Counted from the first letter of the stretch, positions 1 to 9,294 are shown. The stretch is DNA of 40,705 bases from an uncultured Spirochaetaceae bacterium (GCA_944390725.1 CALXQU010000016.1:1-40705); one strand, 5' to 3'. The notes: generated from the sequence alone by a model not told the origin. Numbers and translations: made by a program.

Positions 1-24
1 CATAGATAGGTAACGGAGGAGGCG

Positions 25-801
25 ATGTCCTTGCAGAGGAACAGCATAAATCTTGATATTTCCGGTAAGGAGCCGTACAGGCAGGGAGGAAGCCGGTTCG
101 GTGGTCCTCCTGATATCCCTGAAGGCTTTGAATGGCCCCGGTTCAGTTCGGGAGAGGGGTGTCCTGCAGTCCCCCTTTCATTCATTGCCCAGTTTGATTG
201 CAGCGTTCTGCGGCAATATGATGATGACCATATGCTCCCGGATCATGGGGTGCTCTCGTTCTTCTATGAGACTGATTCGATGAGATGGGGGTATTCTCCA
301 GCGGATGCAGGATGCGCAAGAGTATTCTGGTTTGAAGATTCTTCAGTCCTATCAGAAGGGTGTTTTCCGGATGATCTTCCATTGGGGAGACGATATCCTA
401 TGCTTCATATCGGCATGCAGAAGCTCCCGTCTTTCCCGGATCCCGAGGATTGCTATGAATTCGGACTGGTACAGGAAGGCAATCCCTGTTCTGAGGAGAA
501 TACAGGCTCAAAGCTTCTTGGCTGGCCTGACATAATACAGGGTAGCATGGCTCTTGAATGCGAGCTTATAGCAAGGGGTTTCTTCCTCGGCCATGGGTGG
601 GATGATATCACAGAAGAGGAGATTGCGGAGGCCCGGGACCATGCGGGTAGATGGCGGCTCCTTTTCCAGCTTGATATGGTGGAGACCGAGGATTTCTCCC
701 TTATGTTCGGGGATTGCGGCAGGATATATTTCTTCCTGCCTGCTGAGGATCTCCTTGCACGCCGTTTTGAGAATACCTGGCTCATGCTGCAGTGCTATTG
801 A
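25..801 (+). CDS. DUF1963 (YwqG-like) family protein
   Basis: The 258-residue protein resembles the DUF1963/YwqG family, whose biochemical role is not established. Visible family traits are the N-terminal GGxPxxPxxFEWP-like segment (about residues 22-40), the PLSFIAQFD strand, the GVLSFFY strand, and a C-terminal block where the protein ends on repeated beta segments (LLFQLD, FGDCGRIYFF). There is no signal peptide or membrane segment, so it is probably cytoplasmic. The ATG at 25 follows GGAGGAGG by a few bases, which fixes the start. It is the only plus-strand gene before a hairpin and T-tract at 883-905. The family call rests on motif recall, not on a search. Confidence 0.75.
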   Translation: MSLQRNSINLDISGKEPYRQGGSRFGGPPDIPEGFEWPRFSSGEGCPAVPLSFIAQFDCSVLRQYDDDHMLPDHGVLSFFYETDSMRWGYSPADAGCARVFWFEDSSVLSEGCFPDDLPLGRRYPMLHIGMQKLPSFPDPEDCYEFGLVQEGNPCSEENTGSKLLGWPDIIQGSMALECELIARGFFLGHGWDDITEEEIAEARDHAGRWRLLFQLDMVETEDFSLMFGDCGRIYFFLPAEDLLARRFENTWLMLQCY

Positions 802-882
802 TTCCAGTCAGCGCATAGGCCATTGAATTGAAAAGAATGGCAGGCAATCAGAGCCCCAGGATAGGAAACCGGGAATGGGGCC

Positions 883-905
883 GGCGTAATCGATTCGCCT
901 TTTTT
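883..905 (+). terminator. Rho-independent terminator after the DUF1963 gene
   Basis: GGCG (883-886) and CGCC (896-899) can pair around an inner AAT/ATT stem, and six T follow at 900-905. It sits about 80 nt after the stop of the upstream plus-strand gene and just beyond the minus-strand DUF362 gene. The stem is short, so strength is uncertain. Confidence 0.55.
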
Positions 906-945
906 GGGCTTATCGAACAGGATGCATAATAGTTGATTCCTTGTA

Positions 946-2019
946 TTATTTGACTTTGATTGCATCAAACGGGCACATCTCATGGCAGCAGTAGCAGCGT
1001 ATGCACCTCTCTTTGTCTATCGTTACCTTGCCATCGGTGAGCGACAGCGCCTTGGCAGGGCAGACTTCGATGCATTTGCCGCAGCGGCGGCAGGTCCGGT
1101 GCTGGAAGCTTGGGAAGGGTCTCCTGTCGCTTCTTATGCCTATTGCCGAAAGGAGGCTTGCCAGGAACAGGGATCCCACCGTAAGCCCCTTGCCGATCCT
1201 GGAGAAATCATCGATACGGACCTCTTCCGGGCTGAGGAACGGGTATTCCGTCTCCGTGCATCCGGGCATCTCCTCCTCGGCCCTGCTGACGATGGGGACA
1301 GTACGATAGCCCATTATCCGGGCTTCTGCCTTATCGATGGCATATGGGTTGGCACCGCCGATGAGGAGGCCTATCTCCCTTGGGCTGCCGTTGCTAGGCC
1401 CTGGCCCTTCCATCCCGACGATGGCATCCATGATGGAGTAATCCACATGGGCTTCCCTGAATATCGCGAGGATGAGGGCCGCGAACTCCTCAGGCTTCCT
1501 GGCCCGCAGGTGCAGCGGGCTCTTGTTCAGCCCGGGAACCGTGCCGAAGAGGTTCTTGATTACGCCTGTGGCATACATGAGCTGGTGCGTCTTGAGCTTC
1601 GCTGCGGATATCACGATATCGGCGCGGTCCAGGGCCTCCGCCATAGGGATCCTGAGGCTGCCGACCTGGTGGATGCGCGGATTGACAGCGAAGTCCGCCA
1701 GCTCGGCTCCGGTCCTTGCTGCGACATCCGCGATCCCTGATGCCTTCGGATTGAAGCGGCCGGCCTGCATGCCGGGAGAGTCCCCGATGATGATGTGCCC
1801 GGCACCCATATCCTTCAGGATCATCACAAGGGCCTCGACGACGGCAGGGTGGGTCGTAATGGCCTTCTCCGGCGCAGAGTCTGAGAGCACGTTGGGCTTC
1901 ACCAGCACCGTCCTGCCTGCGACCTCGGGGAATTCCGTCGCGCCGATGATCTCCGTAAGGGATCCATGGACTTCCTTCAGGTCATAGGAACCGCATCTGA
2001 CTATCGCTGTCCTCTTCAT
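946..2019 (-). CDS. DUF362 domain protein with C-terminal 2x[4Fe-4S] ferredoxin module
   Basis: The 357-residue protein has an N-terminal DUF362 domain (about 1-285; motifs include VLVKPNVL near residue 40, IIIGDSPG near 97 and KLKTHQLMYATGVIKNLFG near 141). A C-terminal ferredoxin-like module follows, with two CxxCxxCxxxCP clusters (CRRCGKCIEVCP and CIRCYCCHEMCP) in the last 50 residues. Proteins of this layout are iron-sulfur proteins of unknown substrate; electron transfer is the reasonable inference. It is the last gene of a minus-strand trio, its ATG overlapping the RsmB-like stop by 4 nt (ATGA), so it is probably translationally coupled. Nothing is truncated; both clusters have all four cysteines. 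Confidence 0.88.
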   Translation of the reverse strand: MKRTAIVRCGSYDLKEVHGSLTEIIGATEFPEVAGRTVLVKPNVLSDSAPEKAITTHPAVVEALVMILKDMGAGHIIIGDSPGMQAGRFNPKASGIADVAARTGAELADFAVNPRIHQVGSLRIPMAEALDRADIVISAAKLKTHQLMYATGVIKNLFGTVPGLNKSPLHLRARKPEEFAALILAIFREAHVDYSIMDAIVGMEGPGPSNGSPREIGLLIGGANPYAIDKAEARIMGYRTVPIVSRAEEEMPGCTETEYPFLSPEEVRIDDFSRIGKGLTVGSLFLASLLSAIGIRSDRRPFPSFQHRTCRRCGKCIEVCPAKALSLTDGKVTIDKERCIRCYCCHEMCPFDAIKVK

Positions 2020-2774
2020 ATCTTCTCCAGCATCGCGGCATACATGGGTCCTCTTCCGCCAGCCCTGTCAGGAAGCACGATCGTCCCGTAGCTGCGCTTC
2101 TCCCCGTAGGCAAGGTCGATGTCCACATGCCTGGCGATCCTCGGCTTCCTCTCCATCAGGCGCTCGATTATCCCTTCGTCCTCGGCGCTGTTTATTGAGC
2201 ATGTCGAGTAGAGCAGGCGTCCGCCAGGCTTCAGCGCGAGCAGCGCGGATGCAAGCATGGAGTACTGCATGGCGGCAAGCCTCTTCGGCCTGGATGGAGA
2301 CCATATCGCAAGGTGCTCAGGGCTCTGCAGTACATGCCTCTCCGATGAGCAGGGCGCATCAAGCAGGATCCTGTCATATCTCTCCTGCTCGTAGAGCCCC
2401 CACCTTGAGGCGTCGTGGCCCGTTATCGTGATTATCGTCCTGCGGTCCTCCGGAAGGGAGTCCTCGAAGGCCCTCCTCATGCGCAGCCTGCGCTCCGGGG
2501 ACCTGTCGTTGGATACGAGCTCCCCGGAACCCTTGAGCGACAGCGCTATGACGATGCTCTTGCCGCCAGGGGCTGCGCACATATCGAGGATGGACTCGCC
2601 TGGCGTGGCGCCGAGGGCCATAGCCGTCTCGATGCTTGTCCTGTCCATGAAGTATGGCCTGATGAGCCCCTCAGGGCTTGCCTTGTCCTCCTCAGGGGAG
2701 AGCAGTGCCTCCCTGAGGCATTCCCACCTCGTGCCGTACTGGCTCCTGTAGAAATCATCGAAGGAGGCCTTCAC
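2016..2774 (-). CDS. RsmB/NOP2-type rRNA (cytosine-C5) methyltransferase
   Basis: The 252-residue SAM-dependent RNA m5C methyltransferase of the RsmB/NSUN family is expected to act on rRNA. Motif I is ILDMCAAPGGKS, motif IV is DAPCSSERHVL with its conserved cysteine, and motif VI is LLYSTCSINSAEDEG with the catalytic cysteine, so both family cysteines are present. It lacks the N-terminal NusB-like domain of E. coli RsmB and is short, closer in size to the core NSUN4/RsmF catalytic domain. The start is GTG at 2774, overlapping the previous stop by 4 nt (GTGA). It lies between the DUF212 membrane protein and the DUF362 gene in one operon. The exact target cytosine cannot be told from sequence. 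Confidence 0.85.
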   Translation of the reverse strand: MKASFDDFYRSQYGTRWECLREALLSPEEDKASPEGLIRPYFMDRTSIETAMALGATPGESILDMCAAPGGKSIVIALSLKGSGELVSNDRSPERRLRMRRAFEDSLPEDRRTIITITGHDASRWGLYEQERYDRILLDAPCSSERHVLQSPEHLAIWSPSRPKRLAAMQYSMLASALLALKPGGRLLYSTCSINSAEDEGIIERLMERKPRIARHVDIDLAYGEKRSYGTIVLPDRAGGRGPMYAAMLEKI

Positions 2775-3226
2775 ATCATCACCGCCGTTACGGAGAGGCC
2801 GACCAGGAGCCCCCAGACAAGGCCCGCAAGGACCTGCGCGGATGAGTGGCCGATCATCGTCTTCAGGTTCTGCTCCGAGAAGGGGCCGTTGCGGAATATC
2901 TGGGTGAGGTACTCAGACCATTCGTTGATGATCTCGGCCTGCTTGCCAGTCTCCAGCCTGACATTCATCGCATCGTTCATGACGACGAGGGAGATGACGA
3001 AGCAGATCGCGAAGTGCGCGCTGCCGAATCCTTCCGTCATGGCGATCGATGCGGTCAGCGCGATGATGGTGGATGTATGCGATGATGGCATCCCTCCTGT
3101 CATCCACAGCCTGTTCCAGTCCCATTCGCGCCTGGCGGCATAGTAGAGCAGCGGCTTTATGCCCTGCGCCGACACGAGGCCGATGATGGCGGACCAGAAT
3201 GGTATGTTGGAGAGTAAATCAGCCAT
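2771..3226 (-). CDS. Divergent PAP2 (DUF212) family membrane protein
   Basis: The 151-residue integral membrane protein belongs to the DUF212, 'divergent PAP2', family. It carries the family motifs GxxPSSHT (WMTGGMPSSHTS, about residues 42-53) and GHSSAQVLAG near residue 126, in hydrophobic helices starting at about residues 7, 52, 68 and 130. PAP2 relatives are phosphatidic acid or undecaprenyl-pyrophosphate phosphatases, but the catalytic role of the divergent group is not settled. It is the first gene of the minus-strand trio. The ATG at 3226 has no Shine-Dalgarno site; instead a -10 box ends 6 nt before it, suggesting a leaderless message. It is divergent from the aconitase gene. Confidence 0.88.
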   Translation of the reverse strand: MADLLSNIPFWSAIIGLVSAQGIKPLLYYAARREWDWNRLWMTGGMPSSHTSTIIALTASIAMTEGFGSAHFAICFVISLVVMNDAMNVRLETGKQAEIINEWSEYLTQIFRNGPFSEQNLKTMIGHSSAQVLAGLVWGLLVGLSVTAVMM

Positions 3227-3232
3227 GCTCTG

Positions 3233-3261
3233 AGGGTACGATATCTTCTACTGTATGTAAA
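3233..3261 (-). promoter_or_regulatory. Promoter for the DUF212-rsmB-DUF362 operon (leaderless)
   Basis: Read on the minus strand, TTTACA (3261-3256), a 17-nt spacer and TACCCT (3238-3233) are followed by only 6 nt before the ATG at 3226. The predicted transcription start is at or next to the A of the start codon. The -10 is imperfect. It interleaves with the oppositely directed aconitase promoter. Confidence 0.5.
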
Positions 3262-3274
3262 GAATGCTTATAAT
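3246..3274 (+). promoter_or_regulatory. Promoter for acn-icd
   Basis: A consensus TATAAT (3269-3274) lies 17 nt after a weak -35, TTCTAC (3246-3251). The predicted transcript start near 3281 leaves room for AGGAGG at 3285-3290. This supports the ATG at 3300 over an upstream in-frame ATG at 3264 that would overlap the -10. Confidence 0.55.
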
Positions 3275-3299
3275 CCAAGGCATCAGGAGGCATCATCAT

Positions 3300-5222
3300 A
3301 TGGCGGAAACCATGTGCGCCAAGATACTCAGGGCGCATCTTGCCGAGGGGAACCTCAAGGCGGGGGAGAGCATCAGGATAAGGATAGACCAGACGCTGAC
3401 GCAGGATGCCACGGGTACGATGGCATATCTTGAATTCGAGTCGATGGGCGTAGGCAGGGTCCGCAATGAGCTCGCGGTCAGCTATGTCGACCACAATACC
3501 GTGCAGGTCGGCTTCGAGAACTTCGATGACCATGAATATCTCCGCACCGTAGCGGACAGGATAGGCGCAGTGTATTCAAGGGCCGGCAACGGCATCTGCC
3601 ACCAGGTGCATCTCGAGAGGTTCGCCGTACCCGGGAAGACACTGATAGGATCCGATTCCCATACGCCGACAGCCGGGGGCATAGGATCGTTTGCGATCGG
3701 CGCCGGCGGCCTTGACGTGGCGCTTGCGATGGCAGGGGAGCCGTTCTCGATGATCGCTCCCAGGGTCGTCGCCATAAGGCTTTCAGGCAGGCTGGGGGCA
3801 GGTGTCTCCGCGAAGGATGTCATCCTCCATGTCCTGGGGCATTTCGGCGTCAAGGGCAATGTGAACATGGTATTCGAATACATAGGCGATGGGGTAGCCA
3901 CCCTTTCCGTTCCAGAGAGGGCTACTATCGCGAACATGGGAGCTGAATGCGGAGTCACCACGTCGCTTTTCCCTTCCGATGCCAATACCAGGGCGTTCCT
4001 CGAGGCTGAGGAGCGCGGCGGGGACTATATCCCGCTTGCAGCCGATGAAGGGGCAGCCTATGACGATGTCTTCGATATCGACCTCTCGTCGCTGGAGCCG
4101 CTGGCCGCCTGCCCGCATAGCCCGGGTAACATCAGGAGCATCAGGGAGCTTGAGGGGATGGCAGTCAACCAGGTGCTGATCGGCTCCTGCACCAATTCGA
4201 GCCTCATGGACCTGCAGAAGGCCGCAAGGATCCTCAAAGGCCATACCGTCGCCCCCGGTGTCTCCCTGGGAGTGGCGCCGGGCTCCAGGCAGGTGCTGAT
4301 GGAGATCACGGCCGATGGCACGCTTGAGACGCTCATAGCCGCAGGGGCGAGGATACTGGAATCGGCCTGTGGGTTCTGCATCGGCAACCATCAGAGCCCC
4401 GGTACCGAGAGCGTGTCGCTGAGGACAAGCAACAGGAACTTCTACGCGCGTTCCGGGACGCCGTCCGCCAACCTCTACCTGGTCTCGCCGGAGACCGCTG
4501 CCGCATCAGCTATCACGGGAGCCATCACGGATCCCCGCAGCGTCGCAGGAAGGATAGGGGACATAGCGATGAAGAGCCATTTCATCATCGATGACAGCAT
4601 GTTCCTCCAGCCGACGTTCACTGCAGAGGTCAGGCGGGGGCCGAATATCGGGGAGCCGCCCAGGAACGTGCCGATGGCTGATGCCCTTGATGGCGCTGTC
4701 CTCATCAAGGCAGGCGACAAGATCACCACTGACCATATCATGCCGGCCGGCGCCAGGCTGAAGTACCGGTCGAATATCCCGCGTTATGCCGGGTTCGTCT
4801 TCGAAAGCGTGGATCCGACCTTCCCCGCAAGGGCCATGGAGCTCAAGGGCGAAGGCAAGGCAGGCTTCATCGTCGCAGGGTGGTCCTATGGCCAGGGATC
4901 GTCCAGGGAGCATGCCGCGATATGCCCGATGTATCTGGGCGTCAAGGCCGTCCTTGCCCTCTCGATAGAGAGGATACACCAGGCGAATCTCTGCAACTTC
5001 GGCATCCTGCCACTCATCTTCAGGAACGAGGAGGACTATGGCAGGATAAGCCAGGGTGATGAGCTTGCGGTTGCGGATGTGCTCCAGTCGATAGACAGGG
5101 GTTCCTTCGTGGTCGAGGACAGGACAGCAGGCTTCTCGATAGAGATGGACCTTTTCGCCTCCGAGGAGCAGAAGAGGATGCTCAAGGCGGGCGGAAGGCT
5201 CAATGAGGTGGCGGCATTATGA
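3300..5222 (+). CDS. acn: Aconitate hydratase
   Basis: The 640-residue enzyme interconverts citrate and isocitrate with a [4Fe-4S] cluster. Cluster cysteines are visible in IGSCTNSS and in the [10 protein letters not shown] pair. Substrate-binding blocks include [12 protein letters not shown], the C-terminal swivel domain motif TTDHIMPAG, and [11 protein letters not shown]. The length fits the short bacterial aconitase class rather than the roughly 900-residue AcnA or AcnB. I start it at 3300 because AGGAGG is 9 nt upstream and TATAAT lies just before. The stop overlaps the icd start by 4 nt (ATGA), so the two are one operon. Citrate synthase lies convergently about 1 kb beyond icd, which fits a citrate-to-2-oxoglutarate route for glutamate supply. 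Confidence 0.94.
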   Translation: MAETMCAKILRAHLAEGNLKAGESIRIRIDQTLTQDATGTMAYLEFESMGVGRVRNELAVSYVDHNTVQVGFENFDDHEYLRTVADRIGAVYSRAGNGICHQVHLERFAVPGKTLIGSDSHTPTAGGIGSFAIGAGGLDVALAMAGEPFSMIAPRVVAIRLSGRLGAGVSAKDVILHVLGHFGVKGNVNMVFEYIGDGVATLSVPERATIANMGAECGVTTSLFPSDANTRAFLEAEERGGDYIPLAADEGAAYDDVFDIDLSSLEPLAACPHSPGNIRSIRELEGMAVNQVLIGSCTNSSLMDLQKAARILKGHTVAPGVSLGVAPGSRQVLMEITADGTLETLIAAGARILESACGFCIGNHQSPGTESVSLRTSNRNFYARSGTPSANLYLVSPETAAASAITGAITDPRSVAGRIGDIAMKSHFIIDDSMFLQPTFTAEVRRGPNIGEPPRNVPMADALDGAVLIKAGDKITTDHIMPAGARLKYRSNIPRYAGFVFESVDPTFPARAMELKGEGKAGFIVAGWSYGQGSSREHAAICPMYLGVKAVLALSIERIHQANLCNFGILPLIFRNEEDYGRISQGDELAVADVLQSIDRGSFVVEDRTAGFSIEMDLFASEEQKRMLKAGGRLNEVAAL

Positions 5223-6445
5223 GGATAAGGATGGAAGATGGGCATCTCATCGTCCCCGACGAGCCTGAGATCGTCTGCATCGATGGCGATGGCGTGGGGA
5301 GCGAGATCTCCCCTCTGATGAGGTCTGTCGTGGACGCGGCAGTGGAATCAGCCTATGGCAGCCGCCGCAGGATCGCATGGATAGAGGCCCTTGCCGGCGG
5401 CAGGGCGATGGAGGAATGCGGCACGAACCTGCCGGATAGGACGCTGGACCTCATCCGCTCCTCGCTCGTTGCCATCAAGGGGCCGCTGATGACCCCTGTC
5501 GGCAAGGGAGCCAGGTCGATAAACGTCGCCTTGCGCCAGGCCCTTGACCTCTATGTCTGCCTGCGCCCCGTGCGCTACTATGAGGGCACGCCAGCCCCGG
5601 TGCGCCATCCGGAGCTTGTCGATATGGTCGTCTTCCGCGAGAATACCGAGGATATCTATGCGGGGATAGAATGGCCGGCCGGCTCCGATGAGGCTGCTAG
5701 GGTCATCAGCTTCCTGGAGGATGAGATGGGGGTGAGGAAGATACGCTTCCCCGAAACCAGCGCGATAGGCATCAAGCCTGTCTCCAGGGAAGGCTCCGAG
5801 CGCCTGGTGAGGGCTGCTATCGGATATGCAATCGACAACGGGCGGAAATCGGTCACGCTCGTGCACAAGGGCAATATCATGAAATTCACCGAAGGCGGCT
5901 TCCGTACCTGGGGCTATGAGCTTGCGGAGAGGGAGTTCGGCGCCGTGAGGAAGGATGGGCGCCTCTTCGTCGGCGATATCGAGATCAAGGACTGCATAGC
6001 CGATGCCTTCCTGCAGAACATCCTGCTGAAGCCGGGGGACTATGATGTGATCGCGACCATGAACCTCGATGGGGACTATATCTCGGATGCGCTGGCGGCC
6101 CAGGTCGGCGGCATAGGCATCTCGCCGGGGGCGAACATCAACGGCATGACAGGCGCGGCTGTCTTCGAGGCCACGCATGGCACTGCCCCTGATATCGCGG
6201 GAAAGGATATCGTGAATCCGCTCTCGCTGGTACTGTCCGCGGCCATGATGCTGGATTACATCGGCTGGAAGGAAGCTGCCGCAATCGTCACCGGCAGCGT
6301 TGCCGGCCAGATCGCCTCACGCCGCATCACCCGAGATTTCGCCGTGCTGATGGAGAGGGAAGGGGAAGCGTGCACGGAGCTTGGCTCCAGGGCATTCGCC
6401 GCAGAGCTCAGGGCTCGATGCATGCAAGCGAGGGAACCTCGCTGA
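5219..6445 (+). CDS. icd: Isocitrate dehydrogenase, predicted NAD-dependent
   Basis: The 408-residue enzyme oxidises isocitrate to 2-oxoglutarate and CO2. It closely follows the E. coli Icd layout: the substrate serine segment [43 protein letters not shown], and the cofactor loop [15 protein letters not shown]. Two E. coli NADP-phosphate contacts, Lys344-Tyr345, are replaced here by Asp325-Ile326. Tyr391 and Arg395 align with Arg372 and Val376. Asp-Ile at that site is the signature of NAD-using isocitrate dehydrogenases, so NAD is predicted. The start codon overlaps the acn stop. The last 38 nt run antisense through the end of the convergent HAD gene, with no terminator between them. Confidence 0.93.
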   Translation: MRIRMEDGHLIVPDEPEIVCIDGDGVGSEISPLMRSVVDAAVESAYGSRRRIAWIEALAGGRAMEECGTNLPDRTLDLIRSSLVAIKGPLMTPVGKGARSINVALRQALDLYVCLRPVRYYEGTPAPVRHPELVDMVVFRENTEDIYAGIEWPAGSDEAARVISFLEDEMGVRKIRFPETSAIGIKPVSREGSERLVRAAIGYAIDNGRKSVTLVHKGNIMKFTEGGFRTWGYELAEREFGAVRKDGRLFVGDIEIKDCIADAFLQNILLKPGDYDVIATMNLDGDYISDALAAQVGGIGISPGANINGMTGAAVFEATHGTAPDIAGKDIVNPLSLVLSAAMMLDYIGWKEAAAIVTGSVAGQIASRRITRDFAVLMEREGEACTELGSRAFAAELRARCMQAREPR

Positions 6446-7067
6446 TCCCAGCGATGCCCAGGGTCGGGACGCCTTCGCCGATGACGCGGATGACCGTTCC
6501 CGCCCCTGCATCAAGGGCGCTCAGCACGCCTGACCTGGAATCCTCGAAGACTACGGCACCGCTGCCTTCTATCCCCAGGGCGGAGAAGGCGAGGCGGAAG
6601 ATGGCCCCGTCAGGCTTCGATGGGATATCCTCCCTGCCGGCTATTATGCACTCCCTGCTGAAGTAATCGCAGAGCCTGAACTCAGGAATATACCAGTCCA
6701 TGTTGCACTTCGGCGCCGATGATGCGATAGCCATCCTCGCGCCGCGGCTCCTGAGGGCCTCCAGCAGCCCGATGCTGCCTGGTGACAGGCCCAGCTCCTG
6801 GCTGAGGCAGATCTCCTTGTAGAGCATCTCCTTCCTGTCGGCCCACTGCTGCCTCACGGCCGCATCCGCATCCGGAAGGAGGTAGCGCACGGTATCGGTA
6901 TCGTTCCTGCCGTTGAGCATGGCGAATTCATCATCGCTCAGCCTTGAGCCCCTGATGAGGAAGACGGTCTCGTCCCATGCCTCCCTGTTCTGCTTCTCGT
7001 CCCAGAACAGGGTGCCGTTGAAATCGAATACGTATCCGTCAGCGTTCGGCAATCGGTACAACTTCAC
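6408..7067 (-). CDS. HAD-superfamily hydrolase (beta-phosphoglucomutase-like)
   Basis: The 219-residue haloacid-dehalogenase-type phosphatase has motif I DFNGTLF near residue 15, motif II IASSA near 120 and motif [11 protein letters not shown] near 180, with a helical cap between I and II. Motif I has Asn in place of the second Asp, a variant seen in a subgroup of HAD hydrolases. The substrate is unknown. The likely start is GTG at 7067, preceded by GGAGGAG, though a TTG at 7061 has better spacing. It overlaps the end of citrate synthase by 29 nt, so it is the third gene of the garR-like/gltA operon, and its 3' end overlaps icd by 38 nt on the other strand. Confidence 0.82.
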   Translation of the reverse strand: MKLYRLPNADGYVFDFNGTLFWDEKQNREAWDETVFLIRGSRLSDDEFAMLNGRNDTDTVRYLLPDADAAVRQQWADRKEMLYKEICLSQELGLSPGSIGLLEALRSRGARMAIASSAPKCNMDWYIPEFRLCDYFSRECIIAGREDIPSKPDGAIFRLAFSALGIEGSGAVVFEDSRSGVLSALDAGAGTVIRVIGEGVPTLGIAGISEVPSLACIEP

Positions 7068-8337
7068 GCTCCTCCGGGCCTGCGTAGATCTGGCGCGGCC
7101 TGCCTATCTTGAGATACGGGTCATGGCGCCACTCGAGGTAATGGGCAATCCAGCCCGGAAGGCGTCCCATCGCGAAGAGCACGGTGAACATCGAGACAGG
7201 TATGCCCATGGCATGGAAGATGATGCCTGTATAGAAGTCGACATTCGGATACAGATGCCTCTCGATGAAGTAGGGGTCGCTCGTCGCGCGCTCCTCGAGC
7301 TCCATGGCGATCTCAAGCAGCGGGTCGGTGCCCTTGGACGTGGACAGTACCTCGCGGCAGAGCTTCTTGGCGATCTTCGCCCTCGGGTCGAATGTCTTGT
7401 AGACGCGGTGGCCGAACCCATAGAGCCTGAACGGGTCCTCCTTCGACTTCGCCTTCTCGATGACACTGTCGATCGAGAGGCCTTCGCTGTGGATCCTGCT
7501 GAGCATGTCCATCACCGCCTGGTTGGCGCCGCCATGCCTGGATCCCCAGAGCGCGCAGCATCCGGCAGCGACCGAGGCATAGAGATTGGCTTCCGAGGAG
7601 CCTACCAGCCTCACGGCGCTTGTGGAGCAGTTCTGCTCATGGTCGGCATGGAGGATGAGCAGCTGGTTGAGCGCCTTGACGTGCACGGGATCCGGGGCAT
7701 AGTTGTTCACCGTCGTGTAGAACATCATGTTGAGGAAGTTCGCGCAGTAGGAGAAGTTGTACTTCGGGTCGACGAAGTCAAGGCCGTTCATCATCCGGTA
7801 GGTGAATGCGGCGATGGTCCTCATCTTCGACAGCAGCCTCGTCACCGTCAGGTCGAGGTTGTCCTCGGGGTCCTTGTCACGCATCTCGGGATAGAATGCG
7901 GAGAGGGAGGCGACCATCGCGGCCAGGATGCCCATCGGATGACCATCGTTAGGGTAGGCCCTGAAGAAATCCCTCATGTTGACATGGAGCAGGGAGTTCG
8001 TATTCAGGAGGTTCTGGTAGTTGATCCTTTCCTTCGATGTCGGCAGCATCCCCTTGATCAGCAGGTATGCCACCTCGATGAAGTCGCATTTCTCGACCAG
8101 GTCCTCGATATTGTATCCGCGGTACCGGAGTATCCCTTTCTCCCCATTGATGTAGCAGATGGATGACATGCATGAGCCGGTGTTCACGAATCCCGGGTCG
8201 TAGGTGATGAATCCCGTCTCCGCCCTCAGCCTCGTGATGTCTATCGACTTGTCGCCGGCATTGTCCATGATTATGTCGCAGGGGAACTCCCTGCCGTCAG
8301 ATAGCACGATCTTCGCGCCGTTCCTGTTCCTGAACAT
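7039..8337 (-). CDS. gltA: Citrate synthase
   Basis: The 432-residue type II citrate synthase condenses acetyl-CoA with oxaloacetate. Catalytic blocks are LHADHEQNCSTSAVR, GSRHGGANQAV with the second histidine, and YGFGHRVYKTFDPRA with the aspartate. The C-terminal GIPVSMFTVLFAMGR and GWIAHYLEW segments are typical. The N-terminal domain (FVNTGSCMSSICYINGEKG) fits the hexameric gltA class, which is allosterically inhibited by NADH in other bacteria. The ATG at 8337 overlaps the upstream stop in a TGATG, with AGGAGG 12 nt away; longer in-frame extensions would lie inside the upstream gene. With acn and icd it completes the oxidative arm to 2-oxoglutarate. Confidence 0.95.
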   Translation of the reverse strand: MFRNRNGAKIVLSDGREFPCDIIMDNAGDKSIDITRLRAETGFITYDPGFVNTGSCMSSICYINGEKGILRYRGYNIEDLVEKCDFIEVAYLLIKGMLPTSKERINYQNLLNTNSLLHVNMRDFFRAYPNDGHPMGILAAMVASLSAFYPEMRDKDPEDNLDLTVTRLLSKMRTIAAFTYRMMNGLDFVDPKYNFSYCANFLNMMFYTTVNNYAPDPVHVKALNQLLILHADHEQNCSTSAVRLVGSSEANLYASVAAGCCALWGSRHGGANQAVMDMLSRIHSEGLSIDSVIEKAKSKEDPFRLYGFGHRVYKTFDPRAKIAKKLCREVLSTSKGTDPLLEIAMELEERATSDPYFIERHLYPNVDFYTGIIFHAMGIPVSMFTVLFAMGRLPGWIAHYLEWRHDPYLKIGRPRQIYAGPEEREVVPIAER

Positions 8338-9224
8338 CAGAGGATACCGCCTCCTGAAAGCGTCTCCAGCGCCTTCACGAGCACCTGCGTGCCGTTCCTG
8401 CCGCATCCCTGCGCCTTGACGGCCTTGTAGAGCTCCCTCGTAAGCGCAAGCGATGGCAGGGAGAGTCCCATCGCATCCGATTCCTCGACAGCGATCGTCA
8501 TGTCCTTTATGAAGTGGTCCACCATGAAGCCAGGCTCGAAGTCGCCCCTGAGCACGCGCGGCGCGAGGTTGTCGAGCGTCCAGCAGCCTGCCGCTCCCTT
8601 CGAGATCGTCGATACCATCTTCTCAAGGTCCAGCCCGGCCTTCGCTCCGTAGACAAGCGCCTCGGAGACCCCGGCCATCGTGCCGGCAATGACGATCTGG
8701 TTGGCCATCTTTGTATGCTGTCCCGAGCCCACCGGGCCAAGATGCGTTATATTGCTGCCCATCGCCTTGAAGAAGGGGAGGAGCACGGGGAATACGTCAT
8801 CGTCGCAGCCGACCATGATGGAAAGGGTTCCCTCCCTGGCGCCCCTGTCCCCGCCGGAGACCGGCGCGTCGGCGAACTTAACGCCCTTTTCCGCAAGGCG
8901 CGCGGCGATTGCCGTCTCGAGCGATGGCTTCGTGGTCGTCATATCGACGAGGATGCTGCCATCCCTGGCTCCCTCGATGAGGCCGTCGCTGCCGAGGTAG
9001 ACGCCTTCGACATCCTTCGGGAAGCCGACTATCGTGAATACGACGCTGGCATTCTCTGCGACGATGCGCGGGCTGCCGCACCAATGGGCGCCTTTGGCCA
9101 CCACGGCATCGGCTTTCGCCTTCGTCCTGTTGTAGACATAGAGGTCATAACCTGCATCAATGAGCCTGGAGGCCATTGAGATACCCATCACGCCAAGACC
9201 GATGAAACCAACTCTGTTATCCAT
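8337..9224 (-). CDS. 3-hydroxyisobutyrate dehydrogenase / tartronate semialdehyde reductase family enzyme
   Basis: The 295-residue NAD(P)-dependent beta-hydroxyacid dehydrogenase has a Rossmann motif at residues 6-14 (GFIGLGVMG), the substrate motif DAPVSGGDRGAREG near residue 117, and the catalytic-lysine segment GSGQHTKMANQ near 165. The family includes GarR, MmsB and succinic semialdehyde reductases; sequence alone does not choose between them. It heads the operon garR-like, gltA, HAD. The ATG at 9224 is forced by the Rossmann fold starting at residue 5. No Shine-Dalgarno site is present, but a -10-like TAGACT ends 6 nt upstream, so it may be leaderless. Confidence 0.88.
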   Translation of the reverse strand: MDNRVGFIGLGVMGISMASRLIDAGYDLYVYNRTKAKADAVVAKGAHWCGSPRIVAENASVVFTIVGFPKDVEGVYLGSDGLIEGARDGSILVDMTTTKPSLETAIAARLAEKGVKFADAPVSGGDRGAREGTLSIMVGCDDDVFPVLLPFFKAMGSNITHLGPVGSGQHTKMANQIVIAGTMAGVSEALVYGAKAGLDLEKMVSTISKGAAGCWTLDNLAPRVLRGDFEPGFMVDHFIKDMTIAVEESDAMGLSLPSLALTRELYKAVKAQGCGRNGTQVLVKALETLSGGGIL

Positions 9225-9230
9225 GGACAG

Positions 9231-9259
9231 AGTCTAGCACCAATGGCCATGCCTTGAAA
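9231..9259 (-). promoter_or_regulatory. Putative leaderless promoter of the garR-like/gltA operon
   Basis: On the minus strand, TTTCAA (9259-9254), a 17-nt spacer and TAGACT (9236-9231) are followed by 6 nt and the ATG at 9224. The -35 is weak and overlaps the T-rich tail of the exporter gene's terminator. Confidence 0.4.
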
Positions 9260-9290
9260 AGGAAATGCCGCACCGTTTCCGATGCGGCAT
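9254..9290 (-). terminator. Terminator of the MMPL exporter gene
   Basis: On the minus strand ATGCCGCA and TGCGGCAT, extended inward by three more pairs, form an 11-bp stem closed by a GAAA tetraloop (9290-9265). TTCCTTTT follows (9264-9257). It lies 5 nt after the stop codon of the exporter. Confidence 0.8.
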
Positions 9291-9294
9291 CCTG

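Noticed and set aside
982..1740. Open frame on the plus strand opposite the DUF362 gene.
   Set aside because: The DUF362 gene has intact motifs and operon overlaps; the antisense frame has none and lacks a ribosome site.
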